A DNA stretch of 64,000 nt from Serinus canaria (lineage: Eukaryota > Chordata > Aves > Passeriformes > Fringillidae), in NCBI RefSeq assembly GCF_022539315.1, contig NC_066316.1:33667245-33731244 (forward strand). Reading direction: 5' to 3'. A program made the translations under genes and the position numbers. Every line of letters begins with the position of its first letter. Positions within the stretch are counted from its first letter, which is position 1. Positions 13,701-28,700 of this stretch are shown here, piece by piece. The notes beneath the pieces were generated by a model that searched no databases, had not been told where the DNA came from, and worked only from the letters and a program-made list of their open reading frames with translations.

Positions 13701-16700
13701 AAAGACCTGTCACTGAAAACACTGTTTCCCTATCAGGGTTCCAACAGCAAGGGCTGAAAACCTCATGCTTTTTCCCAACTACCATAAGCATTTAGCCAGA
13801 AGAGCCTTGACCAATATCACTTTCTCACAGGGCAAAGTTCTGCTGAGCATGACAAAGTTTTTTGACATATTTAACATGAATGGCACATGACATCTACTAC
13901 AATAGAAAACAAGCAGAGGCAGGGACTTCTGTTCTCAAGGAGAGCAGCATTTGCAAGCTTTTCAAACTTATTTTACAGGCATTACTCAAACAACTTCCCA
14001 GCTTTAGTTCCTCTGATTACACTCTTTTTATTGTATCCCAACCTTCAAATTTTTGAACTGGCATCAACATCAGTGAATCTACTTACTTGCCAAAGAGGCC
14101 AGGTGAGGCTGGATGTGGATCTCTTTGAGCAGCACAGCTGCAGGAAGGTGAATTGTGAGGTCACACCAAGCTTCTTCAGGTAAAAATATGTATGACCATG
14201 CAGCAGAGCGAGCCCGTCTGTGAGGAGGAGTAGCCTGCAGCAGCACTTCAGCAGGCTGGGCAGTGGGGCTGCTTGAGGTGATTGAACCTTCAAAAACACC
14301 ACCATTAACTATTATTAATATTTATTAATAAACCCCAGATTAATTTACAACCTGAACTGTGGAAAACACCCTTTTTTTTTCTGTTTAATCTCTTCTGCTT
14401 TATCAGTAAAATCCCATATTTAATGCCCACTGCCCAGTTACTTTTCTTTTACTCTGAACTATTTTAAATAGGCAGCTTACATATCCACATGCATATGTTT
14501 GTCCTTGAAATTTGCTAGGGGAAAATTGCTACCAAAATTCTAAACGTACTCTCTAGAGTACATGACAAAAATCAAACCAAATAGAAAGGTGCAGGTTAAA
14601 CAGCATGCTTAGAACTTGAACTCAGTTAATTCACAGTTAACACATTTTAAATACTAAAATAACATAAATTACTTTCAAACCAACTTCTGCAACCCTTTTT
14701 TTTAAAAAATGTTTCACAAGAAAACCCTTTCCTAGAAAAAACACGGGAATAAAAAAACCTGACCACAGTTGCTGCTTCTTTTTCTACTCCTAGCACAAGT
14801 TAAGAATGAAGAAGGAAATGTAAGCTGTCTTCTTTAGCAGGTTATAAGGCATACAAGACCAGATTCGAGCTGTTCCAAACTCCAGGTACTTGGGGTGTTT
14901 TACTCTAAAGTAGCTACAGCCTGTCTATGTCTAGCAGCAGCTGGACATTGATAAACTTTCATCCCAAAATGAATTGAGCCCATCTCAGAGAATGGGCTCA
15001 ATTGATGAGAACCAGAATGTACTACATAGACTTCCAAATGATGGGAATTAGAATGCAGTAAGTGAGGGCAACCAGAAGGTTAATTTTAAAAGCACACTCC
15101 TGACTGAAAGCTAAATATTAAAAGAGATGCCCTCATGGCAGAACATCAAGAACTGCAGCACTCTGTAAGCTGGAAGATAAGGTAAGCAAGAACCTACCAC
15201 CACATATGCTTAGGATTTTTACTGTTTAAAGTAATAAAGAATGAACATGTTCAGGATTCCTAAATTTACCATGTAGAAATTTGTGAAGAACAAAGCAGAA
15301 GATTTCCAGTGGCCCCTATTCTACCAAATAAATCTCTTTTTATTGTCTTTCACAATGCCATTCTTTTTGACACTCTTAAATCTGAATCACAGGACTGAAT
15401 AGACTGCTTTCTCATTCAACAATCTCTGCAGAAATTTTAAGATTAATCCCCTCTTGTCAGTGAGACAAACTTTATGAATTCATTCAAGGGCTGCACCAGG
15501 CTAGTGGGCAGCAACAGAAAACAAAGACACTGGTACTGAAAAGAAAGCCTTTGTAAGATATTGCAGTACCACTACCTCTTAAAACACACATATTTTAGTT
15601 AACTGGCAGCCATTGTATTGATATCAAAACAGCACTGCAATTCTAACAAATGCCCATGCAGGCCCACATGAGAGCAGTCAGAAGTAGATAGGAGAGCATC
15701 ATCAGCAATAGCAGCCTTATGCTCCAGCTTCCCAGAGCTCAGGCTCATTCACTACCATCCCACCATGCCATGATTCAGTATGAACTCCCATCAAAATTGA
15801 TGTGCTTTAAAAGATGTTACTGAGTCTTATCATGTCTAAGGCAAATGGTGGGCTGGAACCAGGCATCCCCTGACCTAGGGGAGGAGAAAGGGGCTCACCT
15901 TAATGCATGACTTCATCAGACACAGTTCACTCCCTCCTCTAATCTCCCCTTTAGACATGAGGTCTTATCACCTGTGGTGGAGGGGACTAACCTCATCCCT
16001 CAACATTACCTTGAAACACCGGCAACCCCTCTCAAAAGAAGATTTAGTAGTATTGGAACATTTGACACTATTGTATTACTTTTTGTTAAGAACTTGATAC
16101 ACATTGAAATGACTAATAGATACTAATCTAGGAGAAAGAAGCATTACTCACCCAAAGGTGCAAAATTGTGAATTCCTTCTGCATTATCAGGCTCAGAAGC
16201 GAGCACTCTGGCTTTCAAACTGCTGTCTGATGCTTTGGTGGGACCAGAATCCAGGAATTTCATTATAGTTGAAACCATGCTTCTTGCTGTGTTAACAATA
16301 GCTCTTGTACTTGTTACCATGTTGTTACAGATAAGTTGAACACCACCTGTGTATAATGTGGGCAGAGAAAAAAATACTGCTCAGGAGCACACAATAGATT
16401 CCACACAAGCAAAGGCCTGTTTAATAAACTGGCTCATGTCAACACATATATGTATTCTTTAAGTGCCAAAAAAAATCGAAATCAAACTTTTTATTTGATG
16501 AGGCTAAAGAAAAGACATTCTTACCCATATCATGAAAAGCCTTCAGTGCCTCACTTGTATCCAACACTCGTAAAATGAACCAGAGCAGTGGCTCAGATAA
16601 CTGACACGTGGCAAGAGAACCCTAGAACAAAATCAATTAAGAAATACATGGTTTCATACAAAAATAGTACAGTAGAAATTTAAGTAACAGCTCTCAGCGT

Positions 16701-19700
16701 CCCCTTTTAGTAGGCAAAACTACCAGGGAAGAAATGCCACCACAGCTAATCTCTCTGCCACCATATACAATGCCATGTTCCACATGGTTCAATTCCTTAC
16801 ACAGGAAAAGTCTTTGGGGTATGGAAAAACTCAAACTCAGGGGTTTGAGTTTTTCATCTTTACAGAAATATGAGTACTGAGCATTAAAATAGCCATAATA
16901 AATGTGCTTCTCACTTGCACGTAATAAAGTCTTTAGCCAGAAATATTTACAGGAATGTCAAAATGTCCTTAGAGAAAATTCTTTCTCTCTACCACAGGCA
17001 AGAGAGAGAGGCTTCCTAACTTCAGCACCCAAATGAAGTAAGGTTGTAAAAATGTTAATATTTCTTTTACATAGCAATACTTTAGTTTTCTGACCTTACT
17101 ACTGATTACAGAATCAACTACCATGTAGCACAGCAAGCCTCAGGGAACTTACCTGCCTTCCCATGTACCCACAGGCCATGTAGGTAAGAATAGGCTGAAG
17201 CATCACTTGAACTGTTGTTGCTTTTTTACTAAGTGTTGTCAGGATAGTGAACAACCCATCTCCAACTGATATTGCATCTAAGCCACCATGAAAGTTCTCA
17301 TGTTTAGTCAGATGTAAGCCACTTGCACCTAAATGAAAGCAGACAGTTCAAAGGTCATAAACTGAGACCTAACAAACCATTAATAGCACATAAGAGAACT
17401 CAAGAATATTCAAATGTTCACATGGATTTTACAAAGTAAAAAATGGACCAGTTTTCAGGGTCTTATGACTTACAATTAGTGCTCCCAGATATGTATAAAT
17501 AGGAAGACTTGACCCAGGAAGTCAGGAAATTTAAATCAAATCAGACCATAAAAATGAGTGTAATTAGTGAAGGAAACAGGGTAACTACAGGAATTACAAT
17601 CACTCCTAGCTAGAAGCAACTGACATTTAAGATCTTTTTCTGATAATAATAAAGTGCCCTTGTGCGGCCAAAAACCTCCCCAAACATTTAACACATATAT
17701 TTCTATCAGAAATAACTCTCCTGGAATTCTGCTTCTCATTATTAAAGCTTAGGATTTATTCATGACAATTTTCTGAATATCACTTAACAGCAATATTGAC
17801 TACACATTGCTGAGATTACAGACAGTAAGCAAAACTTGTCTTCCCATGGAAGAGACTACTTCCATAAATACAACTGTCTTACAGTCATATGACTGATCTG
17901 GAAGAGCTGTTAAAAGTGGTCTTAGATTGAAATGTAAGACAACCACAGAGTAATCCTGTCCCATTTAGAGAAACTGAAGCTGTATGAACAAATAATAATA
18001 AAAATCTACGTGCTCAAGTGATCTTTGGAGCATGTCTTAAAGAAACCTTTTAGCAAGAGAATTGCCAGGTGTTGTACTTTGGCCATTTTTAAACTGTCAA
18101 GAAAGCAATGCATGCAGAGCAAAAAATAAAGCAGTCCTAAGACCCAGCCTCTCTCCAGTCTAGAAAAGTTAAATGGAATGAATGACAGGGCTGAAGTCAA
18201 TTAAGCTGGATTTGCTGCGAAGGAGGACAAGATAGGACAGGAGGTGAATACTGTTACTGGTATGATTTTCAGAGTTTGTCATTTACAAAACATAAAACAC
18301 TAATGAAACAGACACAGTGATCATAAAAGAAAAAACAGAATGAAAAATTGTTTAAAATTCATGTGACAAGTGAATTACTCAGGGCCATCCTGGGTCTTGA
18401 CCAGCTGGCTTGCCAGATGCAGTCAATTAACACTATTAGCATAAATTTCAACACCAAAGCCTCTGGTGTCTGAACGTCAGTAACATTTTCAGACATTATC
18501 TTTTTTACCTATCCTGGTAGTACCTTTCCATACCACATTAGTTATGACATATTTATTACTATATGCTCATAACTGATTTTTGGATCCTGTTTAACCCTGG
18601 CTGCAGTCTTGCAAAATGTTTTTTTCACAGAAATTGTCCAGAGAGAACTTCAAATAGTTTTTCTTGAAGGAACTAAACCCACAAATAGCTGTGTTACATA
18701 TTCCCAAAATACATGGACAGATCATTTTCAATAACCTGTATTAAAAACCCTTTGTAAGAACAATCCATTGAAGAGATCAGCTGGCCCAGAACCCTAATTT
18801 CAATAAAAAACATTTTGAAAAAACCATCTTTCCAAACTGGCCTTAAAAAATGCAAAACAACTGCCAGACAAAAATCAGTGGTTTAGAAAGACATCAAAGT
18901 TGAGAAGAATATCTGAATTTCACTCCAAAGAAACACACACTCAGAACAAACCACCATTCCCAGAACAAACTACTTCCAGTGTTCATAGTGTATTTGCAAT
19001 ATGGCACCAACTACCCAAAGTGATGGAGAAGATGCTCCAAAGAAAAAGGCTTTTCTACTTTAAGAATGATTGAACATAATAACGGGTTGTCCACAGCAGT
19101 TGTGGAGTTTCCACCCCTGAGGAATTAAAAACCTAACTGAACCTAACTGCTCTCAATTGAGGTGGCTCTGAGTTTGTGCAGGATAGCTGCACTAGACAAT
19201 CTCCAGAGGTCCTTTAACATTAAGCATTCTGAGATTCAGCAAATTCAAATGTCAAACACATTCCTGTCTGGTTTCAATTACTGTCTCCCACCTCCTGTTA
19301 GGGGCTTTTTTCATGCATCTGTTCCCCTTTAGCTTTTTCTCTCTTTTTTTCTGTCATTTCTGTAACACATTCTTTCACATCTACACCCAGCTTATGAGAA
19401 TGCAGAAGTTTTAAATGTTTCACCACCCAAAAGACCTTCCATGTTACTCAGAAAATACCTACCAATAATCATGGCCATAGCACTGCTGTTACACTGGCCA
19501 AGAGCAGACAAGATCTGGCTCATAATTTGCTGGTTGGCCAACACTAAGTCTGCCACGTATGCAGTTGATCCTTGAGTATTAGGGTTGCCTCCATTGCAGT
19601 CTTTGCCTCCTGAAACCTTCTCCTCATCAGACACACTGTCTGTAGTGCTGCTTGCTACTGGAACACGGGCACTGTATTCTCGGTTACTGGAAAGTGGCAG

Positions 19701-22700
19701 TTGAACTAAAATGTTTATCAGCTTTAATAAATCAAACATGAGCTGATCCCTTGTCATTTCTCCACAAACCGCTTTGGCATCACCTGGACGGATGATGTTG
19801 GCAAAAAGCCCTCCAAAACAGGCTCGAGCACCCACAGAGCTGTCTGAGCCACTGCGAGACATTACTTTGTCTGAACACGTAATGTAATGATGCACAAGAA
19901 AGGTTATAGACTCAATCACTGCAGAAATAGTGCTAACTGATACAACTTCAAAATTCTGTTCCAGGGTGAATTCCAAGAGTTTCACTTGAGCATCCAACGG
20001 TCCCTGGCCTGTCTGGAAAGCACCCCTGAAAGAAATAAAAGAAAAAAAAAAAAAAGAAGAAAACAGATATTACAAGTTATACAGGTTTGGCTGTTTGAGT
20101 GTGGTCTCTTTCCTTGATTTTTTTAAGGATTCAAAGGCACACCAGACTTCCAATAAATAAAAATCCAGCTATTTTCATAAATGCACGTTGAAGCAAAATC
20201 TAATCTTCCACCCGCATCAAGCTTCTGTAATTTTTTAATATACTGGTTATTAAACAGCCTGCAGAACCTACTCATGCCACCACCTTCCTGATATCAGTAA
20301 GGATTAAGAGGTTAACTTTGAAAAAGGCTAGGATTCATCTTTTGTTTTGTAATTCAGGTAATTTTGCAGGTAAATACTTTGAACTGTCCTTTGATTTTTT
20401 AAGATTTTCTAAGCTTTCTGATGTTAACATTCCTGTAGAGAACTTTCTCACACACTTTCTGTAAATAACTCATTGTTTTGCATTCTTTTATAGAAGAAGA
20501 GAAACAGATAGACTGTTGGTTTGTCCAGTGTCATTGGAGAGGTGGCACTGTAACCCTCCAATCTACTGTCACTTTTAGAAAACTTTAAATGTTAGAGTCA
20601 GAAAATAAACTCCCCCTTTTCTTCACCTTGAGAGCAGCAGTGCATGCCTGTGTTCTTTCGTGTCCTATAGTGACATGGAACAGTCTACATACAGACTGAA
20701 CAGTCCTGTTCAGTTATTAGTGAAAAGTTTCCTACATTGCAAGAAAACCTCATGGAAAGCAGTCACATAATACTTTAAACATCATGAAGATTATTTAGTT
20801 GCTAACAGGAAATCATGATGGATTTTTTTTCTTCCTATTGATTAATCTTACTTGAACTTTTAAAACTAAATAGAGAACAAAACAGTTTATAGAAACAGCC
20901 CTGAAAATAATATTTGCAATTTAAGTAATTCTAACAGTAAAATACTGCTTTTCTTTACAATTCATCTTATGATCAGACACAGTATAGTTCCATAATTATC
21001 TGTGTTTTTAGAAATAACCATGTAAATCCCCTCCTGGTGCTTTGCTTTCATTTCATGGGATTTCACAAAAAACCCCTAACACATTTCAAAACTTACCCTT
21101 TCAGTGGTCTCATTAGCTTATTTTAAACAAATGCTGACATGCAGACACACACTCGGGGATTCACTGTGAATTAATGATTTTATTGTATTATGACATCTCC
21201 TAGAAATCACTGATCATCTATCTAACGTGGTAAACACCACTCCTATAATTTAAGTTAAAAAGGTAAAATCTCTTGGAGAAGGCAGAAACCATTTTCTGTA
21301 AGATTAAAGAATAGATAACACCAGTGCCACCTACTGGGAACCCAGAACTGAGGAAGCTCATTCCTAATTATAGGAAGCCTTTGTCTGGAAAAGAGCAGAT
21401 CAAGACCAGAAAGAAAGGCTTTCAAGTGTACTTCAGACTAAACAATTGCGTTCTTTCCAGTGTACCACTGTGCCCATCAGCCTTGCCTTGAGGAAGCAGA
21501 ACTGTGAAAGATGAGCCATAAGCTCTTCTCTCTCCCCTGGCCAGAGGCACTTCTCTACACTAGTGAGCATCACCAGGCCCTAGGAGAGTGGGACAGAGGG
21601 TGTTTTCCACTGTCATGGGGAGAGAAAAAAAACCTACCAAAGATAAAGCAATAAAAATGCATATTGCATAACTAGAATTATGCAGTCTCACAACTCACCC
21701 TACCATATGAGCAAAGACATCCATACTATTTTCACAACCTATGAATTTCTGAAATCTTTCATTAATTCAGACCTCTCAGAATACTTCTTTTAATAAGCTC
21801 ATCAACAGTGTCCTTACTTTAGGGAGTTACAAGGTTTACATCTTAGCTTTAAATAAATTCAGTCCAACATTTTAGTGCCTCTATTGACACTCCCTTACAC
21901 AGACAGCTGTGTGTGAATTCCAGATGCACTTTTCCATGTGCCAGGAGCAGCCCAGGTCCTGCTGCTCATGCTGGAACAACAATGATGATTTCCACTAACA
22001 TGGCACATACACATCTGAGGTGTGATTCACAATCACACAGATTTTAAATAAAAGGAGGGTATGAAAGAAAACAAACATGTAAGATTTACCTTTCTGTTGA
22101 AAGTATATGTATTAATTTCAATAAAAATTCACTGAACATCTGAGGACAAGTGGAAGAAAGGTGCACCTGTAATCGAGTAAGAAATTCTTGCATAGCTTGT
22201 GTTGCTGTTGGCCCAACCTAGAAGCAAAGACATTTTAGGAAGAATTATATACAACTGAAATGCCTTCAAGAACAATAACATCTTCTAAGAACAGGAAAGT
22301 GTTGCATAACTTAACTTGCTTTTTGAGAATTTTTGCAGCATCTTTACAGAACTAAACTGTATCCATTTATATTACATGTTTTTCTATTATTAATCATGAG
22401 TCAAAAGCAAGAAATTCAGTTCTTTGTCTAAGACTTGTTTTTCAACTTAAGACTCTTTTCAGTAATGCAAACTATACTCCATACAAAATCCACTTCAGTG
22501 ATAATCTGAATGTTTTTTCACAAACTACATACTTAAGTACTTTAATGGCACTGTGCAGTGTTAAAGTTCTGGAAATGACTACACATTTTCTTGAAAATTT
22601 GCTGGAAAAAAACCCCGTGTAACTACCAGGTGTTTTCTGCCTCCCAAACTGAGACTCCTGGCAAATACTACCTACACTTAAGTTCACTTGGGCTTTTTTA

Positions 22701-25700
22701 AAAACACTATTTGTAGATATTTCAAAGATGGCAAAAAACAAGAAAACATTAATTGAAATTAGGAGAGGCAGCAGACACCACATGAATTCAGAAACAGGAA
22801 GAAAATGAAGTATAATTTTAAGTTCAGGAATTCTTAGCTATTAAAACTTAATCTTCATTGGCATTTCTGTCCCAGCCCAACAAGACTTTGGGAAAGTAAC
22901 TGAATGAAAGACTTCATTCACATATGGCATCCTCTCCCTGTGACAAGTCTCCAGAGAGCTGTGAAAACATACCAGCACTACTGAGAGTGTATCAACATGA
23001 ACTTCCCTATGGCTGCTCATCAGAACCAACTAAGTCTATAACTAGAAGCAGAAACAAGACAAGGATATAATACACTACGAATGAACACATTTCTGTCAAG
23101 TGTCTTGAAATCCTATTGCAAAAAGTTTCTCTTATTTTAATTGCTCATTACCTGTGGACTGTGTTGATTCGTTCCATGAGGGTTAGTGCCAGAAAGAAAT
23201 TTCACTAACACATGAATAAGGTTGGGATCTGACACCAGCAATTGGGCAGTACTTTCCTGAGCTCCAATGACACTGCTTGGACCAGCTTAAAAATAAAGAC
23301 ATAAAAATTATGTGCATAATCTTAAACATGAAATGTAAATCAAATATTTTTAGTGCAAACCCCTTATATTTATTTCATGATGTGGAAGTATTCTCAGCTA
23401 AATCAGGTACCAAAAACTGCTTACTCAGGACCACAATTTTTAGTTTTCTACTAAGTATAGATGTAAAGCCCCAAAACCATCCAATCAGTATTCCAAGCTT
23501 GCTAAGGCAGTATTCCTGAAAATTGAGATTAATTTTGTAGGTGCAATACCTACACACATTTTGATTTGTCTCTTTTTGTTAGTCGAACACTTCAATAAGG
23601 CTCAAGTACCTTTTTGAGTCTGTCAGACAGAGAACAAGTGTTCTATTATCCTGTAAACCATCACAGTATTTTTGTTCTTGGCACATGCAAAGACTTCTCA
23701 GAATAAAACTGTAGGGAGCTTAACAGATAAGAACTCTGAAGACTGGAATTTGAATTAAAATGCACCCTTCAGAGATCAAACAAATGAGCTTTACTAAATG
23801 TGAAGTCTTACTCTTGCAGTAGTAGTATACTGAATCAGTTCAAAACCCTGAAAAAAGCACAAAATGAAATAGATCCTGTGGAAGTGGGCCAATGCTTTCT
23901 GATAAATGCCATCATGCCAATGTTCTCCCTTTCACAACTGGCTCAGGTGTAAAACTGCACCCTGGGGGAGTGACATGGACATTCCCACAGAGGTCTGAAT
24001 GCGCTCATCTCTTTTGATAAGGTGTAACCGACTCAAGCCTTGGCAGTACATGTGCTTGTTAACTGAAGGCAGTTATTCCAGAGATCAGGCCATGATCTAG
24101 TCTCAAATACTACAAATAAGAGTGAAGTCTCAGTTTGTGCATAAGTGTCTTTCATTAGTTTTTTGCAGCTCTACTTCTGTACCTCATGACAAAAATTTCA
24201 GCAGATTTTTGTGAGACTGATCTCCAAATAACATCACAGAAAGTAAAAATTTTATGAACAAAGTGCATCCTAAAGTCAATGACTTGAAATAGCAAATATG
24301 AAAAAAAGATTCATAGGCAACATTGAAAAACTACTTCCTTTAATTTCTATCAGTGTTGTGGCAAAATCTCATTCACAAAGTGAGATGATTTCTGCTGTGT
24401 TATGGAGCAATACAGAGAATGTGAGATATTACTGGTATGCACAGGGAAATGAAATGGCTGGATTTCTATTTTAATAGATTCAGCTGCTGGGGGCTTATTT
24501 TCAGATAGCAGTGACTGGTACCCGCATATTTACAAAAATATTCCCACTCTGTCAGAAAAACTTCAATCTCATTCACAGCAACTTAATCACTCCTCTCTGC
24601 TACTTCTTCTCATACTACAAAACTAATTCCCAGAGATCATTAGCTAGTTCTAAAACATTTTTGGAAGACACTGACGACTTACTTATAATGACATTTTCTT
24701 TTACCATAGAGGCTTCTGTTTCCCATGGTTCAAGCAATTCAAGGAGCTCACTGCTTGAAAAGCCCCAAGTTAATGGAGAACAAAAGCACACTTATGACAA
24801 AAGGAATGTTCTGGAAGTCTTCTGATGGAATCAACATTTATTTGTACATCTCTAAAACTGCCAACATAAGAAAACCAACCAAACAAACTTACCATTAAGC
24901 TGCATATTTGTCATGAGTGTTAGGCTGTGAAGCACAAGGCACCATGTTCGGAGTAAAGTATTAGGATACCATGCCAGAACTGACAGGAAGCTAGTTACTG
25001 AAGCTGTCAAGAAAAACAGTTTTTTTCAAGTTTTAATCTTCAAGGTATTACTATAAATTTCTAATTTTTACTGCAAGGCCTATGCTGACTATTGTTATTA
25101 ATATTATTGTTCCTTGCATCCATTTTGTTTTTACCACTGTTGTCATTGTTCCTGCAACCACTGTTGCAGGAAATTAGGAAAAGAAACCTCATCAACACTT
25201 CACAGGAAAAAAGAAACCACACCAACACTTCACAGGAACTGGCCCACAGAACTTTCTACAGTGTACAGACCCTGACAGCTCAAAGAAAATGATGCAAAGA
25301 AACTGGTTTCAATTGTTCTCATGGAAATCAGTGTAACAGGTTCATTATATCAGGCGTTAATATTTTTGATTATCACCCTAAGATACCACAGACTTTCTTA
25401 ATTATATAGTATAACATATTGCAAGAAAAAAAAATACTGCATGTCTTCATACTACATTAGTAGTCTGATGCTCAACAGTAATGGAGCTTTCCCACTCTGC
25501 TGACCCCCTTTTTAAGGGAGGGATCATAGGATGGCATAAAGGAGATAAAATTAGTCAGAAAAATGCATACAGTTGCACCGTTCATCTCAGACTAAGAAGT
25601 ACATTTTAATAAGTCCTCTTGGGAATAATTCTGAGTTAAGAACCACAAATTTTAGCATTTGATTTCTACTAATTTTATAAAAATTGAACAAATTAACTCT

Positions 25701-28700
25701 TGGTTACACTCTAGCAATGTATTTTCCACTTTTAAGAAGTAAAGAAGACCAAGAATTCTTAAATAAGAACACAGAAATTATCTTAACACTGATCTTATAA
25801 AAAATATTTACCGCAGAACTTCTTGCTTATTAGCAAAAATTGAGTATTTAAAAAGAAAAACCAAAAACAACCCCAAACCTATTTCCCATATTTAATATAT
25901 TTTACCTTGGTTTAGGGAAACAACAGGTATTCGGTTAGCATTATAAAGGAAAATATCAGCACCACTATCTTTACTTCCAGAGGAGCTGGAATTCAGGCTT
26001 AATGTGAGCCATAGCTGCAACAGGGATTCAAGCTGAAAGAAAGGGGAAAAAAAACCCACTATGAGAACAAACTCAGAAATCCAGAGCATCAAAATTTTAA
26101 TTTTAAAAGCCTGATCTACATTGTCACCTGCTACTATTTCACTGCGAACACACGCTCTCTCCCTCACTGGAATTGAAAATTCTGCTAAACATAATATTCA
26201 AGGCAAATTCAGCCTAACTAGCAAATGCTTCTGCTATTGTTTTTGTAATTGATTTCTTCCAAATAATTTCTCTGAAGAAGTTTATTCAAACTCGTGTTAA
26301 GAAAATGCAGCTTTACACACTGTTCTAAAATATCTTTATCATAACCCTATAGCTATAACATGTACAGGTAGGCTTACAGGTTTGCAGGGAAGCTTTTGGA
26401 ATGTTGCTAAAATGATAGTTTCCCAATTAACCTAAATTATTCAAAAGGCCCATTAATCTAATGAGAAACCTCAGAGACACTGACACTTACTCTGAAAAAT
26501 TCCCCTGAGGAAAAACTTCAGGGCAAGCATCAAGGATGTTTAAATACCTCATCCAAAATAGTTTCTTGTGTAAAGAACAATTGAGGGATGGAGTCAGCCA
26601 CTCCATCAAAATATCAAGAGGGAGGCAGGCATTTAATCATTATGTTATATAGCATGCATGGCATTCCTTTGTATGAATCAAGCAAAGCATTGCTAAACCA
26701 GTGACTTCTCAAAAAGTAAACTTTTAAATTTGCTATTACCACACAGGATCATTGGATAATTCAGATTGGAAGGAACCTTTGCAAGTTACCCAATCCAATC
26801 TGCTCAAAGAAATGCCAAAGAATCAGACTTTGTCACTTGGGGGTTTACTCAAGTGGGTTTTGAAAACCTCCACAAATCTCCCTTTGTCTTTAAGTGTCAC
26901 TTAGTGACATTTTTCATTAATAAGCAAACAATTATCACTCGGTGGACATACAAACTTGTTTTTAAAAGATGCAAATGTATACCAGTTTTCCACAGTAACA
27001 AGCCATGTCCACTTTCACAAAGGCTTTCAGAGCTTTGTTTATTACATTATCAGTACTGTTGCCCATGACATATTCATAAGCAATGAAGTACATAACCTAA
27101 CAGATTACTTGAATCCTAAGTAGCAAGAACTAGAGGGAAACAACTATTAAATTTAGAGAAAAATACTATCAGAACATTTAAAATTCAAAATTCTCTACCT
27201 GAACATGGTGGACTTGCAGCATGGAAAAGAGCTTGTTGAAGCATGCACTCAGCATAGGTATAGATGACAACTGCACAATCAGCTGGGCATTTTGGTTAGC
27301 AGCATGTAATCCCCTCAGCAATGAATCATCTGTGCCACTGGGAGACTGCGTCACTAGAAGACAAAACAGGGCACCATCCTCCCATGAATTACTCTGAAAA
27401 GTTGCCAGAAGTCATTTTATAACTACTTCCTTGCATTTTATACTTAAGTGAAAGACACTTTTTTATAATTTAGAAGAACATCTTCAACATAAGTGTTCTC
27501 TTGATTTGGACTACTGACTGCCATAGTAGTGGCATACGTGAATGTCAGACATTTCCATCTTCACAAAAACTGTTTGGAACCAAGCCCACACAAATGCATT
27601 TTCACAGCTATTACAGCAGTGTTCTGGTAACACAATGACAAGACAAACAATTGGAACATCTCTTTCATGCATTACAGTGCAACTGCTGCAGACAATAATG
27701 AACTTCCAGAGAATAAACTCTGAAGATATCACTAAACCTACTCCATCACTACATCACTACTCAACCAATGACTGCATGCATATTCAAGTACCCAGAGGGT
27801 CACAATGAAACACATTTTAACAAAATGGGCAGCACAACCCACTGAAAAAAGGTTCAAAAGTAAAACACTCTGAGTGGTTTTGTAACATAAAGCTCACTGA
27901 ACAGCTGAGTTCAAAATTGCATTCAAGTATTTTCACTTCCATCACTTAGTAGGTGTAACTGTCATATGCAAAGAGCTTTTAAACACCAAGAATGAAGCTA
28001 GACACAGGAAGCTTGATGTTTGCTTGCACCTAGACTTAAAGCTGAAAATTTTTCCTTTTTTGTAACATAATCCACATGCATAATTGACTGTTTCACAAAA
28101 TGTCTTAAATACAGGCATATAAGTTAATAAAAAAATCTGAATAAAGAACTATCTCTAAAGTTCAGCCTAATAAGAAAACTCCAGCAAAATGTGACTTTCT
28201 CAGCTACTAAGTGACTACAGAAAACATTACTACAAACTTCAAAGCATCATGATCATTATGTGAAGACAATGATTTGACAACACGTAGTTACATGTAGGAG
28301 ATGTGTTTGTTAATGCTTGTAGAATGGAATCAGCCTCCAGTGTGGACATCATTTTCAGCATCAGCTCAGCCTGCTGCTCAAGTCCAACTTCAAGACGTGC
28401 ATCTAAAGCTACAGAAGGCAACAAAAAAGGTAAAACTGTGTATATCAAGGACATACATAATTACAGAATATTCTGAACTGGAAGGGACCCACAAGGATTA
28501 TCAAATCCAACTCCTAAGAGAATGGCCCATATGGCCACGGGACCCACAACCTTGGTGTTATCAGCAGCATACTCTGAACAACTGAGCTCATCTCACCTTT
28601 GTTCCTCTAACTTTCTATAGCATTCCTCCAGATGTGAAATATGTAATTATAAAATACTGTATTTCTGTGAAACACCCCCAAATTTCTTTCCACACTTACT

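Noticed and set aside
14045..14305. 86-codon minus-strand ORF ending near w39
   Set aside because: It is in a different frame from the BIRC6 product; the frame used in w39 gives the conserved beta-sandwich sequence.
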